From DAOTZS01 sp034434335 (GTDB taxonomy: Bacteria > Chloroflexota > Anaerolineae > CG2-30-64-16), in assembly GCA_034434335.1 (NCBI GenBank), contig DAOTZS010000158.1, positions 1 through 8,436 of the forward strand: a stretch of DNA of 8,436 nucleotides, read 5' to 3'. Below, one piece after another: positions 1 through 5,215 of this stretch; the stretch's first letter is position 1, and every line of letters begins with the position of its first letter. The notes beneath the pieces are model-generated. The model was given only the letters and a program-made list of their open reading frames with translations, was not told where the DNA came from and made no database searches. A program made the position numbers and the translations under genes.

Positions 1-1092
1 TATATAGCGATAATCAGTGACCAGGGTGCCCATTTCAGCGCGTTGTTCAATCCGGCCCACCAGGTTCGGGTAGGTAGGGTTGGTCTCTACGATGACCGGC
101 GCGCCCTGAAGTCCTTTGTTATCTACAATGACGTTGATGCGGTAGCGGTCGTAGACAGAATCGGGCCTGGGGCGCAGCGGAGGAGGCGCGCTGGGGTCGG
201 TGCCTCCTTCTTCGTCTTCGCCGGCGCGCGGTGGGCTGGCCGCGCGCTTGAAATCCTCTGCATTGGCCGCGATATGTTTCTCTACCCTTTCCAGATAACT
301 CACGACATCGGGCCATGCCGTATATTCCTGGCGCAACCGTTCGAAGAAAGGTCGGATGGTGACGGCTGCCACCTCCTGGTCGAGGTTGCGCAGCCGCGCC
401 AGGGCTGCTTCTTCGAGCTCACGGATCTGCCGCAGAGTGCGTTCCAGCGATTCCTGGAGGGCCTGACCGCGCGCGGCAAAGGCCTCGCGCTCCTCCTTGG
501 GCAGCGCGCTGAACTGTTCCTGCGTCAACGGCTGTCCGTCTTTGACGGGAGCGACCATCATGCCCATGGGGGTGCGGACCACCGCAAATCCCTGTTGACG
601 CACAAAGTCGTCCAGTTCCAGAAAACGCCTGGTGCGCTGATTGTCCAGCTCACGTTCCAGCGCGTTGCGGTGTTCCGCGTATTGGTCACTGGCGAAAGCC
701 TTCTGCAGGCTATCGGCCACCTGCTCCAGCAAGAGATCCACCTGATCCCGCAAGCGGGCACCACCGCCCGGTGGCAGCCGGATAGCGCGGGGTTGGTCAG
801 CGCTGTCCAGGTTGTGGACGTAGCCCCAGTCGGGGGGTACGGGCCGGGTGGCAGCTTTGCGTTCCAGGAAGCGGGTGATAATGCTGGTTTTGCCGGCACC
901 GGTGGGGCCCATGGCAAAGATGTTGTAGCCCGTATAGGGGATCTCAACGCCGAACTCGATGGCGCGCGCGGCGCGCTCCTGGCCGATAATCCCTTCCAGA
1001 TCGGGTGCATCGGCAGTTGAAGTAAAGGGGAAGCGGGATGTATCACAGTGCCGGCGAAGTTGTTCAGGGTTGAGTTCGGTAGGTGGGGTCAT
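1..1092 (-). CDS. Lon-related ATP-dependent protease (AAA_32/LonB type), N-terminal part
   Basis: Partial gene: 364 codons are present and the C-terminal part lies beyond the left edge. The protein starts MTPPTELNPEQLRRHCDTSR. It has an IIGQERAARAIEFGVEI block (about 35-51) followed by GYNIFAMGPTGAGKT, whose Walker A motif GPTGAGKT is at 62-69. This block arrangement is typical of the Lon-related AAA_32 family (COG1067), which lacks the classical Lon N-terminal domain and carries a long insertion after Walker A. Residues about 120-310 are rich in Glu, Arg, Gln and Leu and look coiled-coil, matching that insertion. The Ser-Lys proteolytic dyad would be outside the window, so peptidase activity is inferred from family. 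The start is the ATG at 1092-1090, preceded by an AAAGAG ribosome-binding site about 7 nt upstream. It is transcribed divergently from rpsO. Codons favour G/C at third position on this strand, and a long plus-strand reading frame here is its shadow. Confidence 0.9.
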   Translation of the reverse strand, partial: MTPPTELNPEQLRRHCDTSRFPFTSTADAPDLEGIIGQERAARAIEFGVEIPYTGYNIFAMGPTGAGKTSIITRFLERKAATRPVPPDWGYVHNLDSADQPRAIRLPPGGGARLRDQVDLLLEQVADSLQKAFASDQYAEHRNALERELDNQRTRRFLELDDFVRQQGFAVVRTPMGMMVAPVKDGQPLTQEQFSALPKEEREAFAARGQALQESLERTLRQIRELEEAALARLRNLDQEVAAVTIRPFFERLRQEYTAWPDVVSYLERVEKHIAANAEDFKRAASPPRAGEDEEGGTDPSAPPPLRPRPDSVYDRYRINVIVDNKGLQGAPVIVETNPTYPNLVGRIEQRAEMGTLVTDYRYI

Positions 1093-1143
1093 GATCTTGC
1101 TCTTTCTGATTATCGGATAAGGCGACCCAATGGAGTCACCCAC

Positions 1144-1171
1144 GCGTCTGCTCCGACCACCGGGCAGACGC
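1144..1171 (-). other. Perfect inverted repeat in the Lon-related gene leader
   Basis: GCGTCTGC (1144-1151) and GCAGACGC (1164-1171) are perfect 8-bp inverted copies separated by 12 bp. The structure falls between the predicted transcription start and the ATG of the Lon-related gene, so it could be an operator or an mRNA hairpin. A second, wobble-containing hairpin follows at 1121-1140, and a small palindrome TTATCGGATAA lies at 1110-1120 just ahead of the ribosome-binding site. None matches the HrcA/CIRCE heat-shock operator. Confidence 0.55.
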
Positions 1172-1185
1172 ACAAGTCCATCTTT

Positions 1186-1214
1186 ACTATACACCAGATT
1201 GCGCCGAAGAACAA
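1186..1214 (-). promoter_or_regulatory. Candidate promoter of the Lon-related gene
   Basis: Reading the minus strand, a -10 box TATAGT (1191-1186) lies 17 bp from a -35-like TTGTTC (1214-1209). The -10 matches the consensus at five of six positions; the -35 matches only in TTG. Transcription would begin near 1179 and give a leader of about 87 nt. The position, just beside the 21-bp repeats, suggests control from those repeats, but that is inference. Confidence 0.5.
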
Positions 1215-1232
1215 CCGGCGTATTTCTCCCTT

Positions 1233-1295
1233 CCCGGGCAATGCCGTCGGCTACCCGGGCAATGCCGTCGGCTACCCGGACAATGCCGTCGGCTA
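1233..1295. repeat. Three tandem 21-bp repeats between divergent promoters
   Basis: Units lie at 1233-1253, 1254-1274 and 1275-1295. The first two are identical; the third differs only at 1280 (A for G). Each unit starts CCCGGGCAAT and ends GCCGTCGGCTA, and holds two palindromes, CCCGGG and GCCGTCGGC. The spacing of 21 bp is two helical turns, so all copies face the same side of DNA. The array lies between the -35 boxes of the Lon-related gene and rpsO promoters. It may be a cluster of regulator sites or a minisatellite. There are no spacers, so it is not a CRISPR. Confidence 0.9.
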
Positions 1296-1299
1296 CCCA

Positions 1300-1319
1300 G
1301 GAGGGCCAACTTGCCCTCC
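1300..1319. promoter_or_regulatory. Inverted repeat overlapping the rpsO -35 box
   Basis: GGAGGGC (1300-1306) and GCCCTCC (1313-1319) are perfect inverted copies around a 6-bp centre. The right arm covers most of the candidate rpsO -35 hexamer at 1311-1316, the usual place of a repressor operator. It has no T-run, so it does not look like a terminator. Regulatory function is inferred from position only. Confidence 0.45.
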
Positions 1320-1339
1320 CCTCTACTCCGTGTTATACT
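1311..1339 (+). promoter_or_regulatory. rpsO promoter (extended -10)
   Basis: A -35 hexamer TTGCCC (1311-1316) is separated by 17 bp from TATACT (1334-1339). The -10 is preceded by TG with one base between (1331-1333), making a full extended -10 TGTTATACT. Transcription should start near 1346 and yield a leader of about 70 nt before the rpsO ATG. This is the best promoter match in the window and probably drives rpsO and, by read-through, pnp and lepB. Confidence 0.7.
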
Positions 1340-1415
1340 TGCATCAGGTAAGCGGCTGGGACATGCGCCCTGGTATTCCAGCGGTGCCCCGGCTAGATTT
1401 AGTAAGGAGTATACC

Positions 1416-1685
1416 ATGGCGCTGACGAAAGCAGAAAAGGATGCGATTATCCAGGAATACCATGTTCATCCCAACGACACAGGGTCGCCGGAGGTTCAGG
1501 TGGCCTTGTTGACGACCCGGATCAACTCCCTGGTGGAGCACCTGAAAGTTCACAAGCATGATCAGCATTCGCGGCGAGGCCTGCTCAAGCTGGTAGGGCA
1601 ACGCCGTCGCCATCTGGCGTATTTGAGCCGCAAAGACCCCGAACGCTATCGCGAGCTGATCAATCGGTTGGGGTTGCGCAAGTAG
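1416..1685 (+). CDS. rpsO: 30S ribosomal protein S15
   Basis: Encodes 89 residues, the standard length for S15, which binds the three-way junction of the 16S rRNA central domain early in 30S assembly. Family hallmarks are visible: MALTKAEKDAII at the N-terminus, DTGSPEVQVALLTTRI (about 20-35), HKHDQHSRRGLLKLV with the rRNA-contacting His-Asp-His-Ser-Arg-Arg region (45-59), RRRHLAYL, and RYRELINRLGLRK at the C-terminus. The ATG at 1416 is chosen because AAGGAG (1404-1409) precedes it by 6 nt and because the protein begins exactly as the family does; a longer in-frame extension to 1311 would run through the promoter. It is followed by pnp, the conserved rpsO-pnp order. The 70-nt leader can form short hairpins (for example CTGG/CCAG at 1370-1381), and S15 often represses its own translation, but no specific S15-binding fold can be assigned by eye. 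Confidence 0.98.
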   Translation: MALTKAEKDAIIQEYHVHPNDTGSPEVQVALLTTRINSLVEHLKVHKHDQHSRRGLLKLVGQRRRHLAYLSRKDPERYRELINRLGLRK

Positions 1686-1733
1686 AGGCATAGCAGCACG
1701 CCTTCTAACCGTTTACTATCGGGGTGCCTCTTG

Positions 1734-1769
1734 AACGAGTAGATGCGCCAGGGGCGAATCTACTCGTTT
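1734..1769 (+). terminator. Hairpin after rpsO, candidate partial terminator
   Basis: AACGAGTAGAT (1734-1744) pairs perfectly with ATCTACTCGTT (1758-1768), and the apical part adds four more pairs (1746-1749 with 1753-1756). Only a short T-run (1767-1769) and then GGTGTTGG follow, so termination is probably weak and allows read-through into pnp. In E. coli an rpsO terminator occupies the same relative place. Confidence 0.5.
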
Positions 1770-1890
1770 GGTGTTGGTGAGGGGGCACCAGGGGAGCCTC
1801 CTGCAGGTTGATCAGAGAGCGAAGCGGTCTCTCAGGAAAGATCTGCGGGAGGCGCGGCTGCAATGTGCACATCCGGAGGCGCAGGAATTG

Positions 1891-1943
1891 GGGAGTGCAC
1901 TCAAGTCGATGGGGGCAGTAACAGCCACTTGAGAGCACTTCCC
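1891..1943 (+). promoter_or_regulatory. Long imperfect stem in the pnp leader, RNase III-site-like
   Basis: Positions 1894-1906 pair with 1927-1939 over 12 of 13 bases (one A-A mismatch). GGG at 1891-1893 pairs with CCC at 1941-1943 across a single-base bulge. The loop is 20 nt. A long, nearly perfect stem about 115 nt before the pnp start resembles the double-stranded leader that RNase III cuts in E. coli pnp, where cleavage lets PNPase shut down its own synthesis. The structure is seen; the function is inferred from that parallel. Confidence 0.45.
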
Positions 1944-1959
1944 AGTCCCTGACCTCAGG

Positions 1960-2012
1960 ATGTGCAGCGAATCATGGCGTTAAGCCTGCCCGAGCAGGTG
2001 ACGCCTGCACAT
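1960..2012 (+). promoter_or_regulatory. Alternative hairpins just upstream of pnp
   Basis: ATGTGCAG (1960-1967) pairs with CTGCACAT (2005-2012), enclosing CCTGC (1985-1989) paired with GCAGG (1994-1998). The same GCAGG can instead pair with CCTGC at 2004-2008, which would break the outer stem. Two mutually exclusive folds are thus possible about 45 nt before the pnp start. No known riboswitch class or T-box sequence is recognisable. The remainder of the 1686-2055 spacer holds no convincing gene. Confidence 0.35.
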
Positions 2013-2055
2013 TACCATCTGCCTTATAGCAGAAGAGAGGTCATGGGTAGTACAG

Positions 2056-4362
2056 ATGCAGAAGTACAGTTTTACAACCAAATTAGGTGATAGTGAGATC
2101 ACCATCGAGACCGGCACGCTGGCCAAGTTGGCTGGCGGCTCGGTAACCGTCCGCGCGGGCGATTCGGTCCTCCTGGCCACTGCCACCTCAGCCTGCGCGC
2201 GCGAAGGAACGGATTTCTTCCCCCTGAGCGTTGATTACGAAGAGCGCCTCTATGCGGCAGGCCGCATCCCCGGCAGTTTCTTCCGCCGTGAGGGCAAACC
2301 CAGCGAGCAGGCGATCCTGACTGCCCGGCTGATTGACCGGCCCCTGCGGCCCCTCTTCCCGGCCGGGATGCTCAACGAAGTGCAGGTCATCCTGACCGCC
2401 TTCTCCCGCGACCCCGAATACTACCTGGATATCCTGGGCATCATCGGTGCCAGCGCGGCCCTGACTATCTCGGATATTCCCTGGCATGGCCCAATCGGCG
2501 CGGTGCGCGTGGGATTTGTGGACGGCAAATTGGTCGTCAACCCCACCGTGTCTCAGATGGCGGCCAGCACGCTGGACCTGCGCATGGCCGGCACAGCCGA
2601 CGCCATCTTGATGGTGGAGGCCGGTGCTGACGAGGTCCCAGAGGAGGTGATACTGGAGGCGTTACGGCTGGGGCATGAGGCCATCCAGCCGGTGATCGCG
2701 CTCCAGAACCAGATGCGCCAGGAGGTCGGTAAGCCAAAGTTTGAGTTCGTGCCCAACCTGCCCGATCCAGCGACTCAGGAAGCAGTGAAGACATGGCTGG
2801 GCGACCGGCTGCGCCAGGTCCTGGTGCAGAACCTTGCCAAGCTGGAGCAGCAGGCAGCCCTGGAGGCGCTGAAAGCCGAAATGATCAGCGCCCTGGGGAG
2901 CTCCTATGATCCTAAGGCCCTGGCCCAGGCCTTTGACGCCGTGGAAAAGGCGGTAGTGCGTGAACGCATCCTGAGCGAGGGGATCCGTCCCGATGGCCGT
3001 GGCTACCGGGATATCCGGCCCATCAGCGTGGAAGTGGGCGTCTTGCCGCGGGTACACGGCAGCGGCCTCTTCACCCGCGGGGAGACCCAGGTCATCACAA
3101 TTGCCACCCTGGGCACCCCCGCCGATGCTCAGATGTTGGACACTCTCGACCCCGAAGAGACCAAGCGCTACATGCACCACTACAACTTCCCGCCCTACTC
3201 AACCGGCGAGGTGGCGCCGTTGCGCGGTCCCAAGCGCCGCGAGATCGGGCATGGCGCGCTGGCCGAGCGCGCGCTCGAGCCAATGATCCCAGCCCAGGAG
3301 ACCTTCCCCTACACGTTGCGGCTGGTTTCGGAAGTGCTGGAGTCTAACGGCTCCACCTCGATGGCATCAGTGTGCGGGAGCACCCTGGCTCTGATGGATG
3401 CCGGGGTGCCGATCAAGGCACCGGTGGCCGGTATCGCCATGGGCCTGATTACCGATGGCGACATCAATAGCGATAACTTCCGGTATGCAGTGCTGAGCGA
3501 CATCCAGGGAATTGAAGATCATCTGGGGGACATGGATTTCAAGGTGGCCGGCACCGAGCGTGGGATCACGGCGTTGCAGATGGACATCAAGATCCAGGGC
3601 CTGAATTATAAGATCCTGGAAGAGGCACTGGCCCAGGCCCGCGAAGGCCGGCTCTACATCCTGAAGAAGATGTTGGAGGTGATACCGGCCCCGCGCAAGA
3701 GCCTCTCCGAGAATGCGCCCCGCATCCTGACGACCCATATTGACCCGGAGAAGATCGGCAAGATCATCGGCCCGGGTGGCAAAGTCATCCGCGCGCTGCA
3801 AGAAGCCTACGATGTCAAGATTGACATCGAGGACGATGGTTCGGTTTACATTGCCGGGACGCGTGGGACAGGTGCCGAGCAGGCGCTGGCCGAAATCCAG
3901 AAGATGACGGAAGAGATCAAGGTCGGCCGCATCTATACGGGGAAGGTCGTACGTGTTGAAAACTATGGCGCCTTTGTGGAGATCCTCCCCGGCCAGGATG
4001 GGATGGTGCACATCTCGCAACTGGCCGACTATCGGGTGCGCAATGTGGAGGATGTGGTAAAGGTAGGCGATGAGATCACCGTGATGGTGATTGACATTGA
4101 CCAGGCCACGGGCAAGATCCGCCTCAGCCGCCAGGCGGTGATGGAGGGGTGGACACCCGAGGAGGCGCGGGCGCGCGATCGGCAAGGGTCCGGAGGCGGC
4201 CGGTCCGATGGGGGCCGGGGTGGGGAACGCGCCCGCGACGAAAGCCGCGCCCGCAGTTCACGCGGTCGTCAGAGCGCAGGGATCAGCCGGGTTGATGGCG
4301 GCCCAGGCGGGGAGCGCGTCCGCCACGACGAGCGTGCTACACGTTCTAGCCCACGACGCTAA
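2056..4362 (+). CDS. pnp: Polyribonucleotide nucleotidyltransferase (PNPase)
   Basis: Phosphorolytic 3'-to-5' exoribonuclease of the RNA-decay machinery, normally a cytoplasmic trimer. The 768 residues show the complete family order: first RNase PH domain (about 10-145, with GSFFRREGKPSE at 73-84), helical linker (about 150-305), second RNase PH domain (about 320-540), KH domain (about 555-615, IIGPGGKVIRAL) and S1 domain (623-695, GKVVRVENYGAFVEILPG). The active site is intact: phosphate-binding NGSTS at 431-435, and D488, D494 and K496, matching the E. coli metal ligands D486, D492 and K494. It is longer than the ~711-residue E. coli enzyme because of an Arg/Gly/Ser-rich tail (about 700-768) containing a diverged internal duplication. 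The ATG at 2056 fits the family N-terminus and is the only ATG start after the in-frame stop at 1999; the nearest ribosome-binding sequence (GGGTAG, 2045-2050) is weak, consistent with control through the leader. lepB follows after 35 bp. Confidence 0.97.
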   Translation: MQKYSFTTKLGDSEITIETGTLAKLAGGSVTVRAGDSVLLATATSACAREGTDFFPLSVDYEERLYAAGRIPGSFFRREGKPSEQAILTARLIDRPLRPLFPAGMLNEVQVILTAFSRDPEYYLDILGIIGASAALTISDIPWHGPIGAVRVGFVDGKLVVNPTVSQMAASTLDLRMAGTADAILMVEAGADEVPEEVILEALRLGHEAIQPVIALQNQMRQEVGKPKFEFVPNLPDPATQEAVKTWLGDRLRQVLVQNLAKLEQQAALEALKAEMISALGSSYDPKALAQAFDAVEKAVVRERILSEGIRPDGRGYRDIRPISVEVGVLPRVHGSGLFTRGETQVITIATLGTPADAQMLDTLDPEETKRYMHHYNFPPYSTGEVAPLRGPKRREIGHGALAERALEPMIPAQETFPYTLRLVSEVLESNGSTSMASVCGSTLALMDAGVPIKAPVAGIAMGLITDGDINSDNFRYAVLSDIQGIEDHLGDMDFKVAGTERGITALQMDIKIQGLNYKILEEALAQAREGRLYILKKMLEVIPAPRKSLSENAPRILTTHIDPEKIGKIIGPGGKVIRALQEAYDVKIDIEDDGSVYIAGTRGTGAEQALAEIQKMTEEIKVGRIYTGKVVRVENYGAFVEILPGQDGMVHISQLADYRVRNVEDVVKVGDEITVMVIDIDQATGKIRLSRQAVMEGWTPEEARARDRQGSGGGRSDGGRGGERARDESRARSSRGRQSAGISRVDGGPGGERVRHDERATRSSPRR

Positions 4363-4397
4363 CCCAGGAGAGAACGCTTTCTGCAACACTTTGAGCC

Positions 4398-5012
4398 ATG
4401 GATGCACACAATACCGCTTCTTCACAGCCGGAAGGCCCGGCCATAACGGAGCAGGATATCTCACACCCTGGCCGGCAAGGCAGATTGAAGTGGATGCTAT
4501 CTGCTTTATCCAGGGCGCTGCGCGAGCTGCTGGGCACGGTGGTGCCAGCAGTGGTGATTGCGCTGTTGATCCATGCTTTTCTGGCCCAGGCCACACGCGT
4601 CTATGGCCAGAGCATGCAGCCCAACCTGCATTCCAACGAGCGCCTGGTGGTGGAGAAGCTGAGCTATCGCTTTCACGGCCCGCGGCGGGGTGACGTGGTC
4701 GTCTTGCACGACCCTTCTGGTAGCCCCGAACTGCTGATCAAACGTGTGATTGGCCTGCCGGGCGAGCGGGTGACCATCGCCGATGGGCAGGTGTTCATTG
4801 ACGGTGTGCCTCTTGAAGAACCGTATCTCGACCAGGAAACGCAGGGCGGGGGACGGTCCTGGGTAGTGCCGCCCTTCCATGTGTTTGTGATGGGCGACAA
4901 TCGCAGCGCCAGCCGTGATTCGCGCAATTTCGGCCCTGTGCCTCTGGACCAGATCGTAGGGCGGGCAGTCTTCCGCTACTGGCCGCCCTCTCACATCGGG
5001 CTGGTACGCTGA
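4398..5012 (+). CDS. lepB: Signal peptidase I
   Basis: Membrane-bound serine protease that removes signal peptides from exported proteins on the outer face of the cytoplasmic membrane. The 204-residue protein has a polar 40-residue N-terminus, one membrane segment (about 46-64, TVVPAVVIALLIHAFLAQA), then the catalytic block GQSMQPNL with Ser72. The general base Lys115 lies in LLIKRVIGLPGERV, and the conserved box VFVMGDNRSASRDSR is at 162-176. Length and the single N-terminal anchor match Gram-positive-type (SipS-like) enzymes rather than E. coli LepB, which is longer with two membrane segments. The ATG at 4398 is 35 bp after pnp, so co-transcription with rpsO-pnp is likely. The ribosome-binding site is poor (TGAG, about 2 nt before the ATG); the better AGGAG at 4366-4370 is too distant. 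The first 32 residues are therefore less certain; Met33 is an alternative start. Confidence 0.95.
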   Translation: MDAHNTASSQPEGPAITEQDISHPGRQGRLKWMLSALSRALRELLGTVVPAVVIALLIHAFLAQATRVYGQSMQPNLHSNERLVVEKLSYRFHGPRRGDVVVLHDPSGSPELLIKRVIGLPGERVTIADGQVFIDGVPLEEPYLDQETQGGGRSWVVPPFHVFVMGDNRSASRDSRNFGPVPLDQIVGRAVFRYWPPSHIGLVR

Positions 5013-5028
5013 GGCCACATCTGTGGCC
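5013..5028 (+). other. Short hairpin directly after lepB
   Basis: GGCCAC (5013-5018) and GTGGCC (5023-5028) form a perfect 6-bp stem with an ATCT tetraloop immediately after the lepB stop codon. There is no T-run, so it is more likely an mRNA 3'-end stabiliser than a terminator. Confidence 0.4.
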
Positions 5029-5097
5029 GGCAGGAACAACCACGGGAATACATAAACCTGGCCAGCCAGAGCCAGGCCACGAGGGGAGTAGAGACGC

Positions 5098-5137
5098 ATG
5101 AGCCGTCGCGGTATGGTTGTCCGCGACGGTTCGTTTA
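5098..5137 (+). terminator. Candidate terminator of the rpsO-pnp-lepB operon
   Basis: CCGTCGCG (5103-5110) pairs perfectly with CGCGACGG (5122-5129) around an 11-nt loop. The stem extends outward to 5098-5134 with two wobble pairs. TTTATCT follows, a short and interrupted T-tract, so strength is uncertain. A run of seven T (5150-5156) lies slightly further downstream. Its place between lepB and the next gene supports an operon end here. Confidence 0.5.
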
Positions 5138-5175
5138 TCTGGCAGGGTGTTTTTTTCGATCGGATCAGCTTGTTG

Positions 5176-5184
5176 TGGTAACAT
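5176..5184 (+). promoter_or_regulatory. Candidate extended -10 promoter for the transporter-HAD gene
   Basis: TGGTAACAT (5176-5184) resembles an extended -10 element. The sequence 17 bp upstream (TCGATC, 5156-5161) is a poor -35, which is tolerable with an extended -10. It would start transcription near 5191, giving a leader of about 25 nt before the ATG at 5216. The assignment rests on one box only. Confidence 0.35.
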
Positions 5185-5215
5185 ATCTGCTGGCAGATAC
5201 CGTATGCGGTGACAC

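Noticed and set aside
43..1020. A 325-residue plus-strand reading frame
   Set aside because: It is the shadow of the Lon-related gene, whose minus-strand product has a clear Walker A motif. The plus product resembles no family.
1233..1295. CRISPR array
   Set aside because: Units are contiguous with no variable spacers and no cas genes are near.
1048..1425. Plus- and minus-strand small ORFs across the 21-bp repeats
   Set aside because: Their repeated peptides arise only because 21 is divisible by three. They cross two promoters and have no supporting ribosome-binding site.
1771..1880. T-box or other riboswitch before pnp
   Set aside because: AGAGAG, GAAG and GGCACC fragments caught the eye, but no T-box antiterminator sequence or ordered stem I elements are present, and the downstream gene is not an aminoacyl-tRNA or amino-acid gene.
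1705..1938. 77-residue minus-strand ORF in the rpsO-pnp spacer
   Set aside because: It overlaps the terminator-like and RNase III-like hairpins, has atypical composition and no family resemblance.
3367..4185. 272-residue minus-strand ORF
   Set aside because: Shadow of pnp; the plus-strand frame encodes intact catalytic, KH and S1 motifs.
4208..4693. 161-residue plus-strand ORF across the pnp-lepB junction
   Set aside because: It is out of frame with both recognised proteins and has an Ala/Gly/His-rich composition typical of a GC-rich shadow.
4506..5099. 197-residue minus-strand ORF
   Set aside because: Shadow of lepB, which has its Ser-Lys dyad in the plus frame.
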